A DNA stretch of 64,000 nucleotides. Source: Galerina marginata (lineage: Eukaryota; Basidiomycota; Agaricomycetes; Agaricales; Galerinaceae). The position numbers and the translations under genes are program-made. Position 1 is the stretch's first letter; each line of letters starts with the position of its first letter. Positions 23,280-34,873 of the stretch are shown here, in pieces. The stretch lies in NCBI GenBank assembly GCA_023014335.1, contig JAECYW010000001.1, positions 1,860,001 to 1,924,000 of the forward strand, given 5' to 3'. The notes under the pieces were generated by a model that ran no database searches, was not told the origin of the DNA, and saw only the letters and a list, made by a program, of their open reading frames with translations.

Positions 23280-25596
23280 CTACTTGATCTCGCTCAGCTG
23301 CCCTTGATACTTCGTCTCTTCTTGTAGGTAAATAAATCCTAACCGCATGAAACTCCATACCAATCCAACAGCACAGTAGATACTCGTTATCATAAGTGGT
23401 AAAAATTCCAGCACAGAAGCCGTAGTGCCCATGTCAAGTTGGGGTTCCGGACAGGAGAAACCATCTGTAGCAACACAGTTCGCCTGCAGGTATTGAAACG
23501 TTCCGTGAAAGAGGGAAAACGGAGACAAAGACCAAGAGGAAAGGGAATCCGGCAAGATAAACCTTCTCCAACGTATCCATGATCACGTACGAGAGGGATT
23601 TAGGGTATCTGCGATTCAGAAGATTCGTCAGTGGGATTTAAGAGGGCAAACAGCATGGCTTACTCATAAACACGGCGGCTTAGGGGGATATAGACAGCGG
23701 CCATCCATAGAGTGGAGTAGATCACCTTGATTATAGATTCTGTGAGAGTGGGGTAAGTCGAAAGTACACCGATAATGAAATCGTCGGACCTGCCGGTGTG
23801 AAGATCAACGGAAAGAGCGAGAATACTCCTGCAACACTGGCGAGAACAAAGGTCCTAAAATATGCTTGCCTTTCTGCGGCAAGCAGGCTATACAGGACGG
23901 TGTTAACTTCCAATGAGAGCGGAAACTTTATAAAATCACCTCAGAGGGATCAGAACCAGGAGGACGGCCTTTTCATGAACGTGCCATCCAAACAGAAATG
24001 ATGTCCATCCAGACAGGGTTAATGCTGTCAGGAAGGACTTGTATGATGGATTTCTCCATAATTTAACCAGCCATATCTAGATCGTTTCGAAATAAGTAAC
24101 AAGGAAGATACGAAAAGGCGAAAGGCCTACGAGTTGAAAAGCAACTGTTATAACAAAAGTATGGAAAGGCTTGACATTGGGGAAGCACGGCGAAAACTGT
24201 GTCCCCTACAAGACCACGCGAACTCGAGGCCACTCCTGTCTCTTGGATTGCAATATTAGCGCCTGTGAGCTGTGCATCTGGAAACATGATTGGCCCTCTT
24301 TCTAGACAAAAGGAAAATTTTCTTACATTTCAGAAGCACCCTGTCAGCGGCTGTTAATCAAGGCCCAGAAATTAGGAGCCCAGTATGCATGGTTTAGACC
24401 ACGAGTAAAGGGGAACAATCGCGAAAGTAACTGGGGAATTTGACCCATGAGCGCGAACGGGCCCAGGGATACCACAAATACTGCAATGACTGCATTTGCG
24501 AGCGAAAGAAAATTCTTGACATGGATTTGACCGGTAGGTGATATGCAGAAGGAGCGAAGAAGATACACGAAATACGCCGGCTGGTGGGGAAAAAATGATT
24601 AAACACAAGACGCCAATGGTCGTCAAAGAAGAAGAACATACCGCCAGATACATATAAATATGTTTAAAATTAAGAAGGACAGCGAATAGAATCCCACTGG
24701 CAAGCTTATTGCCCTGTGAGGTGATAAGGTTAGACGAATTCGATGTACACTTTTCGGTCGGCCAGCTTACATTTCGAGCAAAAAGGACTGACCAGAGGAG
24801 AATCCCATACATAAAACCGTTGTATTGAAAATGAATATGATCTACAACAAGGAATCCTGGATGAAGGAAAATGGATGCAGATATGATTCGTTGTATCGAG
24901 GGTTCCACAGAACCTCGAATAAACCTAAGGTGATGATTAAATAAAACGGCCATGATTCTAAGAATTTGAAGACACTCACCTTAGCAGGACAACTCCGAGA
25001 ACAAGTTCCGTAAGGATGACTGTCGTCCTTTGATATGCAACAACTGACCACGCGTCATAGTTGAGATTATTGACGTCGACAATCCCCGGGTCGATTAAGG
25101 CAGCGGGGATGGACAGCAACTTCTCAAAGTAAGCGAAGAAGGGGGGGTAATCCAAGGCTAGTAACCCCAGTTAACATTCAGAACGGAGAGTGGAGAGGGC
25201 GATACTCACTCCACTCCGACGTTGTCTGTATTTTTCATCAACACATGACAAAAATAATATTTCCAAATGACGTACGTCGAAATACCATTTCGAGATGGGA
25301 AGGCTACTGTGTAATTGCAAGCCAGTTTCTGTGCACCTCGAAATCTGTGGATCGACTACGCAGTATGAACTACGTTATTCACTAGACCAACCGGGGGATA
25401 CTCACTACGCAGGGAAGAGAAGAAGCTTCAACGTCGTAGACAGCCATAGAATATCCCATTCAGAAGGCGTAACATCCCAGCGAAACCAAGAATCACGGAA
25501 GAGAGAGCTAGTCGAAGACCGCAAGCTAGAAACAGATGGAGACTTTTTCAGTGTTTCTGAAGGTGACAGGCCTTCGGCTTCCGTGGCCATTGTCAT
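23280..25596 (-). CDS. ALG8: ALG8, dolichyl-P-Glc glucosyltransferase of N-glycan assembly
   Basis: Start at 25594-25596 (MTMATEAEG). Family motifs include [117 protein letters not shown] and a final membrane segment ending [13 protein letters not shown]8 adds the second glucose to the lipid-linked oligosaccharide in the ER lumen; [10 protein letters not shown] separates it from ALG6. Two one-base insertions are needed: near 24350-24357 (WALI to NAAD) and in a C-run near 24176-24184 (AVLP to NVKPFHTF). Divergent from VMA21. Confidence 0.92.
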
Positions 25597-25760
25597 GGTT
25601 AGTCTTGAAGAATGGACGTGGTGCCCAGGTGCCGACAGTCGACGGCGATGACGCTCACGTGCACACGCGTCCGTGGACGAGAAGCCGCTTGACTTCCCTT
25701 GACGCTAAACCAACACAACACCTACCTTCCGTTCTGCCTTCCAACCCTTTCCGCACCTAC
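25597..25760. promoter_or_regulatory. Divergent promoter ALG8 / VMA21
   Basis: 164 bp between start codons. It contains ACGCG and CACGTG-like sequence (tcacgtgcacacgcgtccg, from about 25655). Function of these sites is inferred only. Confidence 0.4.
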
Positions 25761-26161
25761 ATGAGTGAACAGGTCGTTATTAGCAAGATTAACGCGGACG
25801 CCGCGGCGGGGTATGCTCCTCTCCTGGATACATTGCATTTCGCTTTGCTCATGGATGTGTCAGTGGCGTCTTGTTCAAGCTCATCGTCTTTAGTGTGTCT
25901 TTGGGTGTTATTCCTTTAGCATCTTACTTCCTATCTCTGGATTATTTATGGGATGGTAAGATTGCACCATCTGTAATGACGGAATTCTCTCATCACCTTG
26001 AATTTTGCAAACCAGGAAACTCTACCTTTGCCGCAATCACTGCGGTGGTGGCAGCTAATGTCGTCCTTGTTGCCTACATTATTTCTTCTGTGCTGGAAGA
26101 CAAAAAAGATGCTCTCTCGACATCTCAGAAAGAACAGGTGGATACCAAGAAAAACAAGTAG
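25761..26161 (+). CDS. VMA21: V-ATPase assembly factor VMA21
   Basis: Three exons join as MSEQVVISKINADAAAGGVL, FKLIVFSVSLGVIPLASYF, LSLDYLWDGNSTFAAITAVV and AANVVLVAYIISSVLED. Two membrane hairpin segments flank a short luminal loop, and the C-terminus is Lys-rich (VDTKKNK), consistent with a dilysine-type ER retrieval signal. The length and topology fit VMA21, the ER chaperone for the V0 sector of the vacuolar ATPase. Splice joins are GG/T-GGC and G/GA-AAC. No frame defect. Confidence 0.92.
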
Positions 26162-26465
26162 TTTGCATAGCTTCAGCCCCATCTCAATGGACCCTTTTCG
26201 AGAGATGATAGCGAGAGAATCCATGAACGACTCAGAGATGTGATTTCATTGAATTTAGCACGCATAGGCTATATACATCACATAAGTATTTGCATACATC
26301 CTAACTGTAAGGAACGTTTTTTGCCCTGTACTGTTCCATCTTTTGTAGTGTAGAATATAAATCCAGAGCCTGTTCCAGGCGAGGAGAGAGTATAATAAAA
26401 CAACTGCCAGCAGTTTGTGAACGAAGATCTATAATGCATATCCCCACTGTACGTGATCGACACCT
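26162..26465. other. Convergent intergenic region, VMA21 / unknown gene
   Basis: 304 bp at two converging 3' ends. Antisense frames here carry no features; it should hold both poly(A) regions. Confidence 0.35.
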
Positions 26466-27934
26466 TCAGGCGTTTGTTCTTCCGTGTTCTAGCAAGCTCG
26501 ATAAGCCGAAAGAAGGGAAGAGGCAATAAATGTTGCTCACCACTGTAGGCTTGTATATTCTTCGGTCGTTCTGCACGCCGCGGTTTCGTTGGCCTTTTGA
26601 TCGGCAAACTCGTTTGATCAGAAATAGGCTCGCTTGAAGTGAGTCTATGCCTGGCTGAGAACGGTGGTGAGTCTCTGAGGTTGGCATTCGACTGAGTATT
26701 CCGCAGGGTACCAACTGCGCGGTCCGAAGACCTTGGGCAGCCATCCAGAGCAATTGGCGGCTTCGGCAAAGGACTGTTCGGCGGACTGAACGGTGGAGGG
26801 GAGAAGCTGGTTGAAGAACGGCTCAAGTAAAACTTCTTGGTCGGCGAAGCAGTGCTCGATTGAGGCGGAGAGCTTGGATGCTGGAACCGAGGAGTCGTGG
26901 GGGTGCCCACCGGAGTAGAATCGCGAGAACTCTGTGCAGAAGATGGAAGCCTGGGTTGTAAAATTAGTGGCGCAGGAATCTTCTTGCGAACGATTAGGGG
27001 CGGGGGAACGGGAAACAGCGAGAGAGGGAATGGACCCGTTTCGCTGCTATCCACCGAGCAGGTAGAAGGATCTGACTTAACGGATGGTCCGACACGGTCC
27101 TTGTAAGGTAAATGAGGTGTGGAGGAGCCGACAGTTGCGGTAAAAACGGCGTGGTTTGCCGGTATTTGAGAGGTCCAAGACGGCATGAACCGTCTTTGGG
27201 GAAAGTTGTAATGTATCAGTTATGCGTGGGGGCGTCATACTCTCCTGTACTTCCGAAACGATATTTCTTGGACATCGTGATGAATCTCTTGAATGGGTAG
27301 GCGGAACACATTTACAAGAAATTCCTTCTCGAAGCTTATCAATCTTGCTTCCAGGTCCGTAATTGAGATCTATAGGCGGTAACAGCTTGAATGACGGTAA
27401 TGACGGTGAGCGTGGAGATGAAGGTGGCGACTGAGGGGACTGTCCGTCGTGCGTAGGAGAATAGAGGTCTGCGGCACGCGCTTCCCCTTTCTCGCGAGTA
27501 GCTGGCCAAGGCGCAGCGCTGGAAGGTATCTTCGGTGGAGCCTGGAGAGACACACTACTGGAGCTCGGCGACTTGAGGCTGTCATGGGATGGACCACCAC
27601 GAGCACGGTAGGTAGCATTGAGGTCGAATCGCCCGCTCTCCCTATGGACGAGAGTACGATCACTCCGGTTTTGGTTGAACTGACTGTACATAGGCGACGG
27701 CGGTTGATGTTGTTCGTACGGTTGCCACGATCCTTCGATTTGAGAGATAGTCGAAGTATCGGCGGGGAGGTGTTTGACCCTCACATTCAAAGAACGACCA
27801 GCCACTGTGGTCGACCGGGAGTATGGTGCCTTCTGGGGTTCTTGGAGACTGCTGATCTGTTGGGTGTCTCGACTGTCGGATGTTTTTGACTCCCACTTTT
27901 TCCAAGTGTTGCGAAGGAACGAAACGGATTTCAT
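26466..27934 (-). CDS. Unrecognised Ser/Pro-rich disordered protein
   Basis: The ATG at 27932-27934 gives MKSVSFLRNTWKKWESKTSD, chosen over an upstream open frame with no family look. The protein is almost entirely low-complexity: SP/TP-rich stretches, basic patches (KFYLSRSSTSFSPPPFSPP; SLPIKRPTKPRRAERPKN) and no visible domain. A frame change around 27190-27260 joins two long open stretches, by an intron or an indel. The final exon, after a 51-nt intron, reads EHGRTNA and stops at 26466-26468. Such composition suits a scaffold or regulatory substrate of Pro-directed kinases, but that is inference only. Confidence 0.5.
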
Positions 27935-28278
27935 GACCTTGATGCAGCTATTAGGAATGTTCAGAAATGAAGGAAGTTGAAGTTGGCGAGAAACGAAAGC
28001 GTGAGGGATAGATATGCAGAAAAATAAAGGCCTTCGATTCCAAGACAGAGTTTCGGTGAGCCAAATTAAATAAGGCTTCGGGATTGAGGTAACTGGCCGT
28101 TTACGCACATGCCGAGATGCATGGTAAAGAAGTATTGCATCAGGCGATCTGTCCCTGATCAAGTCAATGTTAACCAAGTCGTAAATACTACGGCGTGAGC
28201 GCGTGTCAAAACATAGGTATCAAGCTCTCTTGACAGGATTGGGTTCGATCTGACATGTCCTCGGTTCTAAGCTAGTTT

Positions 28279-29692
28279 ATGTCCAAGTCCGAGCCTCAAG
28301 TCGACGCCGTCGCACAAGGTTCAGATCCAACCTGTTTGGAGGATGGACCAAAGAAAATGTACAAATGATTCAGACCACCGGAACATTGATACCGCACAGC
28401 GAGGATGCGCAAAGTCCGACCCAAGTGTACATCCGCACCAAGCCGCCAGGTGTAAACAAGCAGCAGATTCTCAGGCTGGAACAAGCCCGGATTGTCTTCA
28501 CGTCGCAAGAACAGTTCGCATGGGTTGAATCCAAAGGGAATGAGATGTGAGAAGGAGATCATTTGAGGATTGTTAGAACATACATGCTGGCAGATCCTCT
28601 GACTGTTCAAATCAAGAACAAAACCTAGTGATCGACAACTGTTCAACTTCTTGCCATTTCGGGAAATGTTTCCCATCCCTTGAACTCCGACTTACTAAAC
28701 CCGTCTCCCTGGGAGTGAGTGCTTTTATCTTCTCTGTCCAGAACCCGTCTCTCAGAACACATGCCTTGCGGAGTCCAACACTACTGCGAGCACCTTTTTC
28801 TTACCAGTGTGAGGAGTGGTAACGGTTGCACTCCGCAAAGCACATTTCTGAAAATGATTTGGGACAAGAATAGACTTTCGCAAAATTATCAGACACACGA
28901 GAGTCAAGGAAAAGCAGCGGGTCAAATCGATCATGTTGATAAGTCAACTCCATGTTCTGGGCCAGAAGAAGGCCCACATATACCTTTCGAGTAAACAGAC
29001 GCTTTTGCAGCGCACATTCCACCTGTTCACACTCTCGAATCTCCGCTTTACAGCCTTCTACTTTTCTCCGCTGCCCGAAGTGTCGACTCTGCGATTGACA
29101 TTCCCTATGATCCGTTGCAAATTCGTACCGCTTCCGAAGCGCGGTATAAGTTTTCCGCCTATCTCCTCAAAACATCAGTGGATTTGGCTGACATTTTCAG
29201 CCTTCTTCTGCACACCTCGGGAGACTAGGGGCTGTACTAAGCGCTCAGCTGTTTCCGTGGCCCCTGTTCCCCATGCACAAGCTCCACCAGTCCGAGTCGC
29301 GGCTCGTCTATCTATATCCACTCTGAAAGATTCATCATATTGACCATCGGAATCCTGGCCCTTGTGTCGCTAAAGAAAACGGGCCATTCAGAAAACCAGA
29401 GAACCTGTCTGATTCGAGGTCGGCTTCATCTTTCATCTTGCAGAAGGAATGGAAATGCATGCCCGAGAAATGCTCTCCTTCTAGGCCCTCAGACTCAGAA
29501 TACCAGTCCTTCGATGATATTTAACAGCCTTCTTCATGCTTGCTGTCTCTATCAAATGGGAATGCGGGGCCAGGATCTAATCTCGAGTTCGAGTTGGCAG
29601 GTGTATTGGATGTGTTTGTGCCTGATTCTTCTCCCTCACCATCCTGCTTATCAGTGTGTTTGAGTCGAAGGAGTACACTGTCAAACGAATAA
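28279..29692 (+). CDS. Unrecognised gene with interrupted frame (possible pseudogene or error-laden)
   Basis: ATG at 28279-28281 (MSKSEPQVDAVAQGSDP) leads, with one missing base, into NLFGGWTKENVQMIQTTGTL and KPPGVNKQQILRLEQARIVF, then TSQEQFAWVESKGNE and a plausible 47-nt intron. Further protein-like stretches on the same strand are SAARSVDSAIDIPYDPLQIR and ASEARYKFSAYLLKTSVDLA (about 29060-29220), then SVAPVPHAQAPPVRVAARLS and FRKPENLSDSRSASSFILQK. They need several frame changes, and stops at 28994, about 29228 and 29522 interrupt them. No family recognised. It may be several exons of one gene, or a decaying gene. Confidence 0.4.
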
Positions 29693-30067
29693 CCCGTGGC
29701 CTTTGCACCTTTGTGGTGAGTTGCAATGCTGCTGTTAGTACATAGATTTTAACTACATACAATTTAGTTTAGTCAACGCAGAGTGAACATTACTAACCTG
29801 AAATATAATGTTCAACTTCAATACATATCCTCTAAGCACTCTGCGAAGAGATCGTAGCAATACATAATTATGGCCCGAAAGTCAAGTTGAACGACAGGGG
29901 ACAGGGACTCATCGCCTCTCGAAATTAAATTATATTGATGTTTTTTTAATGAACGAGATACATATGTTAGTCTATTGAAGTACACTTAAGTACACTTGTA
30001 ATACAATGCATTGATGAGGATATAGTGATGACAATGGCTGAGAAAAACAGTGGGAAAGAGAAAGATA
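29693..30067. other. Convergent intergenic region upstream of RNR2 3' end
   Basis: 375 bp, AT-rich, with a T-run near 29941-29947 and a short direct repeat (tacactt-aag at about 29981-29997). No gene seen. Confidence 0.35.
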
Positions 30068-31565
30068 TCAGAAATCCTCGTCGAGAGCACTAAAAAAACA
30101 TTGAGCAAATGAAGTAGTAAGGCAAGGTAAGAAATACAGACAATGTTTTTGATGACGCTCCTAGGCCCGTCGACTCGGGTGCGCTCGAGTGATTGATACC
30201 AGCCTTCGAATAATCCGACACGCGCTTCTCAAAGAAGTTGGTCTTTCCTTGCAGTGAAATCATGTCCATGAAGTCGAAAGGGTTGGTCTTGTTGTACACT
30301 TTATCATTGCCAAGAGAGACAAGGAGGCGGTCGGCGACGAATTCAATGTATTGGCACATAAGGTCGGCGTTCATACCAATCAGACCTACAGGAAGCGCGT
30401 CTATAACACGTCAATACATTAGTAAGTAAAGCAATGGTCAAAGAACATACCTGTCAAAAATTCTTGCTCAATGGTGACGGCCTCCGTGATGATCATCTTA
30501 ATAGTATCAGGGTGAGGGCGGCGTTTGAGGTGACTGAAGAGAAGGCATGCAAAGTCGGTGTGCATACCCTCGTCGCGGCTGATGAGCTCGTTTGAGAAAG
30601 TGAGGCCAGGCATGAGGCCGCGTTTCTTCAACCAAAAGATAGACGCAAAGGAGCCAGAGAAAAAGATGCCCTCAACGGCGGCAAAAGCAACAAGACGTTC
30701 ACCAAAACTCGACTGCTCATCCGAAATCCACTTGAGGGCCCACTCAGCCTTGCGCTTGATGCAGGGAACGGTCTCGATGGCGTCGAAGAGATAGTCACGT
30801 TGAGCAGAATCCTTGATGTAGGTGTCGATGAGAAGAGAGTAGGTTTCGGAGTGGATGTTCTCCATCATAATCTGGAATCCGTAGAAACAGCGAGCTTCGG
30901 CAGCTTGCACTTCGTTCGAGAAGCGTTCGAGAAGATTTTCGTTAACGATACCGTCGGAAGCGGCGAAGAAGGCGAGGACATGCGAGATAAAGTGGCGTTC
31001 GTTATCAGTTAAGGCGGTTATTCCAATCGTGAACGTCCTTGGAGAGGTCCATTTCTTCTGCAGTCCAAAAGGAGGCTTCGGCCTTCTTGTACATTTGCCA
31101 GATCTTCGAAGAGAGAAGGTTAAGTAAGAGGCAAAGACACGACGAGTTAATGGTGACATACTTCATGGTATTGGATGGGGAACAAGACGAAACGACGACG
31201 CGACTCTTTTAGGAGAGGTTCTTCACCTGAAGAAGCCATGAGTTTCACGCGCTGAAGACGTGACAAACGCGACTTACTCTCGGGAAGGTCGACCTCTCCA
31301 ACATACTTTCTCACCATGTTTGCCGAGGGTGACTGGTTCGGTGGCATCGGTAAGGGAGTCCGGAGATTGAGGAAGTTTCTCGTCGTCAATGATCGTCTTC
31401 GAAGACTTGATAGGTGTCTCGAGGGTAAAAGCGGCAAGGGCTGCGGCAGCCTTGAAATGCATAGGGTTAGGGACGCGACGCGACGCGACGCTACACGACG
31501 TGACGTACCTTCTTGCTTGGGGTCGGCGCAGGGGAAGAGGGACGGGGAACAGCGAGGGTAACCAT
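30068..31565 (-). CDS. RNR2: Ribonucleotide reductase small subunit R2 (copy A)
   Basis: Start at 31563-31565 ([19 protein letters not shown]). Conserved: [43 protein letters not shown] (first iron Asp), [20 protein letters not shown] (Glu, radical Tyr, His), [11 protein letters not shown] (Glu), [15 protein letters not shown] (Glu/His), [20 protein letters not shown]. The C-terminus is spliced to FALDEDF, the tail that docks on the large subunit, with TGA at 30068-30070. All iron ligands are present, so this should be an active R2 making dNTPs. One extra base is needed near 31331-31341 and one near 31005-31012 (NNRL to DNERHF). An ACGCG tandem repeat lies in the first intron. Confidence 0.95.
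31473..31491. repeat. Short tandem repeat of ACGCG (about 3.8 copies)
   Basis: Positions 31473-31491 repeat the 5-mer ACGCG in the first intron of RNR2 copy A, about 75-95 nt after its ATG. The unit equals the core of the MluI cell-cycle box (ACGCGT). Confidence 0.8.
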
Positions 31566-31927
31566 TTGAAGTACAAGAAAGTTAGGAGAAAATGAAGAAT
31601 GTCGAGCTCAAGGTGGAGGTGCGCGAAGAACCAGTTCGTAGAATTTGCGGACATATTTATCCCAACCTGAATGTGGTTGTGTTTGGCCTCAACTTCAACA
31701 TTAGCGCGTCGCGTTTCTTTGCACTTGATTGTCAGTCACGGTCGCATGACTACCACGTGCTGTGATGTCAAATCACGGATCAATTATGAGCGCGTAGACG
31801 AGTCACTCCAATTTCTTGCTTCTCTCCTCTTCAGGACACCCCTGCTCGCACTCTCCTGTTAAATTATCATAATTCGTGCTTTCTATCCTGTGGGATTTCA
31901 CGGTTTTGACACAAACCATTCAAGTCC
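31566..31927. promoter_or_regulatory. Shared divergent promoter of the two RNR2 genes
   Basis: 362 bp between two R2 start codons. It contains CGCGT (reverse ACGCG) at 31705-31709, 31710-31714 and 31791-31795, and the palindrome CACGTG at 31754-31759. In yeasts ACGCGT-type boxes bind MBF and drive G1/S transcription of RNR genes; the same use here is inferred. Confidence 0.55.
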
Positions 31928-33284
31928 ATGGTCACTGAGCATGCTTTCGCTGAGAAAACCGACGACAACAAATTTGATCTCCAATTTCATCAACGAACTG
32001 AAGACTCCGACGACTCACGAAATATCTTTGTCGGAGACGTCGACCTTCCGGAACGTACGTACCAAATGCAGTGTTCTGCCTCTCACGATTTTCAAGCCAT
32101 TCGTAATCTTATTGTCATTGAGTCACGTAGATGAGGAACCTTTGCTGAAAGAAAGTCAGCATCGATTTGTCCTCTTTCCTATCCAGTACGAGGAGGTCAG
32201 GCCCGCGTCATATACCTTGCAAATCATGCATCAAGCTGACAACAACCTAAGTTATGGACATTCTACAAGAAGGCTCAGGCATCATTTTGGACTGCCGAGG
32301 AAATCGATCTATCGCACGACCTTTGGGATTGGGAGCGACTCACTCCAGGAGAACGGCATTTCATTACTCACATCCTTGCCTTTTTTGCAGCGTCGGACGG
32401 TATTGTGAACGAAAACCTCGTAGAGCGCTTCTCTAATGAGGTCCAAGTCGCTGAAGCGCGATGTTTCTACGGATTTCAAATCATGATGGAGAACGTCCAT
32501 TCCGAGACGTACTCCCTTCTCATCGACTCCTACGTCAGGGATCCAGACGAACGAGAATACCTCTTTAATGCTCTTGAAAATATACCCTGCGTAAGACGTA
32601 AAGCCGACTGGGCTATGCGCTGGATTTCTGATAAACACTCAACCTTCGCTGAACGGCTGGTCGCCTTTGCGGCGGTAGAAGGCATTTTCTTTTCTGGCTC
32701 ATTTGCTGCCATATTCTGGATAAAGAAGCGTGGGCTCATGCCCGGTTTAACATTTTCAAACGAACTCATCAGTCGCGATGAGGGCATGCATACCGACTTT
32801 GCTTGTCTACTCTTCACACATTTGAAACGCAGACCACATCCCCAGACAATTCTGCGAATAATATCCGAGGCAGTAGAGATCGAGAAAGATTTTTTGACCA
32901 GTACGTCGCCCGCGTCCTGAGTCGTTTCCAGCCTCTAACCTTTCCAGATGCCCTCCCGGTTGACCTGATTGGGATGAACGCGAACTTGATGTGTCAATAC
33001 ATCGAATTCGTGGCCGATCGTCTTCTTATATCTTTGGGAAATCCTAAGTATTACGGCTCGACAAACCCTTTCGATTTCATGGACATGATTTCTCTGCAAG
33101 GAAAAACCAACTTTTTCGAAAAACGGGTGTCGGACTACAAGAAAGCTAACATCGATCATTCTTCCGTTGTACCTCGTACTCACTCCAGCTCATCGCATAA
33201 ACTATTGTGAGTATTCTCGTCGACCTAAGTAACTAACAGGCTGATTCTTGGTTGCTCTATAGCTCCTTGACGGAAGACTTTTAG
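31928..33284 (+). CDS. Ribonucleotide reductase small subunit R2 (copy B, divergent paralogue)
   Basis: ATG at 31928 in a good context gives [16 protein letters not shown] and GDVDLPE, spliced to [19 protein letters not shown]. After the next intron come [71 protein letters not shown] and [15 protein letters not shown]. All six iron ligands and the radical Tyr are retained, unlike yeast Rnr4. The end splices to FSLTEDF (TAG 33282-33284), again a large-subunit docking tail. The coding region is intact with no frame correction. It differs from copy A throughout, so it is an older duplication, perhaps with different timing or damage response. Confidence 0.94.
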
Positions 33285-33638
33285 ACCGCCCTGTATAATT
33301 ATGTTCCTCTCGTTCACGGACTCCGCTAAATGCCATCTCTCATGGCATAATTACTGCATCAAGTAAACTATTCTCCCTGCGTTCCTCGATTTGTACACTT
33401 ATTGCTACTAATACCGCACTCGTCACCGGTGTCATTTGTTATTGTTATATCGCTACGTCTATCCTCGAAATATTCAACATGAAGTATTTTTGAATGACGA
33501 AAGCACATTATGTGGAATTTGTTGGTGGCTTTCAACCCATGTATTATGGAAAAGGAGGGAAGATCCAAGCGTTGAACTTCGGCCGCAAACCTTTATTCCG
33601 TTGGCGTCAACCCGAAGCCACGAAACATATACCATGAA
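33285..33638. other. Convergent intergenic region, RNR2 copy B / LRR-like gene
   Basis: 354 bp between two converging 3' ends. No gene or repeat recognised. Confidence 0.35.
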
Positions 33639-34873
33639 CTATGGAGGCGGTCCATAAATTTCAACGCAAGCCAGGAACTCGTAGAAATCATCAAGTGTCA
33701 TTAAATTCAACGCCTGAGAGCCTTCCTTCCCACCGAAAATTGTTGATAAGTCCAGCAAGCAAGCGAGAGTCTTGGGATTCAGAGCTGACCTTCCTTCCAA
33801 TTCCAGGTCCTTGAAGGAAGTACGAACATCATCAAGATCATATGTAGATGCTAGCACGATATTTTTCCTCGAGAATCTCCGCTTCCTCCTTGGCGGATTT
33901 GCTGTTCGGCGGGATCTTCTCTCGTTCGTCCGCCAATTCTTTCATGGCTTCCATGTTAAATCGGGCAAAAGGATAGCTACCTGTCACATCAGGCCAACTC
34001 CTATACGAGGGCAAAGGTCCGTCGAATGTCCTTCGTTGATCCTATTCGAGAGGGAAGGAACAAAATGGAATAATCCGGTCTGACCAAGACTTGCCTGGAG
34101 GGCCGACTTCGCTTGCATAGGCCCCCGTGACGGGAAGTTCGTATTGCAGATACATACGATTAGATTGAAGTTCTCCTTTCATTTGTGAGAGGTAGTCAGA
34201 TAAGCTTTGAGCGATTTGACCAGGAGTGAGTACGGGATATAAGCCTTCGCGGATTGGTTCATTTCGCTGTCGTTGATATGAACCAAAGCGGCGGGACAGA
34301 TGGTGTTGCCTTGAGATTTCATGAACACTGGGTGTATGACTCCTTTAAGACTATAGAAGAGTTTGGGATGCATTCCAAGTAAGCCGACAAGATCATCATT
34401 GGAGACGGCTGTATTCCATAAAAACAAACGCTGGAGAGCTGGGAGTGTCGAAGTCTCTAGTATTTGCTGCACGATCGATATTTAGTGTCTGGAAATCATC
34501 AGTTTCTTGCTCGGGCGTTAAGACAGTGATAATTTGCCTTCCGGAGAGATTGAAATCAGACAGATCAAGAATGCTATTTCTGTGGACTTCGTTAATCCTT
34601 TTGATTAAAGAAATCTCTCCCTCTGAAGTAGGATTTTGAGTCCGAATGCCTTCCGGCATGATAACCATAATGGAATATCAGCGGTTCCAGTTGCCCAATG
34701 TCGTCCGCACGGATTGCTTGTTCTACAGCCGGTCTAAGAGTTTCGGGCTCTGGGGAAATACACTCGAACATACTGCGTCGCCGCAGAAAGAGGGGTCAGT
34801 GGCGGGACGATGTCATTTTTGTCTCCTGGACGACCGGTTGAGACAAAGCAGTAGGAAGGGCGATCGGTGACAT
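33639..34873 (-). CDS. Unrecognised LRR-like protein with several frame breaks
   Basis: ATG at 34871-34873 (MSPIALPTAF) joins by a 74-nt intron to MFECISPEPETLRPAVEQAI. A leucine-rich part follows: NSILDLSDFNLSGRQIIT and ETSTLPALQRLFLWNTAVSN with DDLVGLLGMHPKLFYSLKGV. The later part reads PVLTPGQIAQSLSDYLSQMK, GELQSNRMYLQYELPVTGAY, RINEGHSTDLCPRIGVGL, a charged helix MKELADEREKIPPNSKSAKE, and a C-terminal LEGRSALNPKTLACLLDLST...LMTLDDFYEFLACVEIYG. The frame must be corrected near 34673, 34230, 34055 and 33846. The LRR start and the conserved-looking tail suggest a fungal-specific protein; function unknown. Confidence 0.5.

Noticed and set aside
24280..24330. A third frame break in ALG8 after DRVLLK
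   Set aside because: A 49-nt intron from GTAAGA to TTTCCAG joins AAA-T to AT-GCA and keeps the frame, so no indel is needed.
31473..31491. ACGCG repeat as a CRISPR or minisatellite array
   Set aside because: Under four copies of a 5-mer with no spacers; it is a short tandem repeat within an intron.
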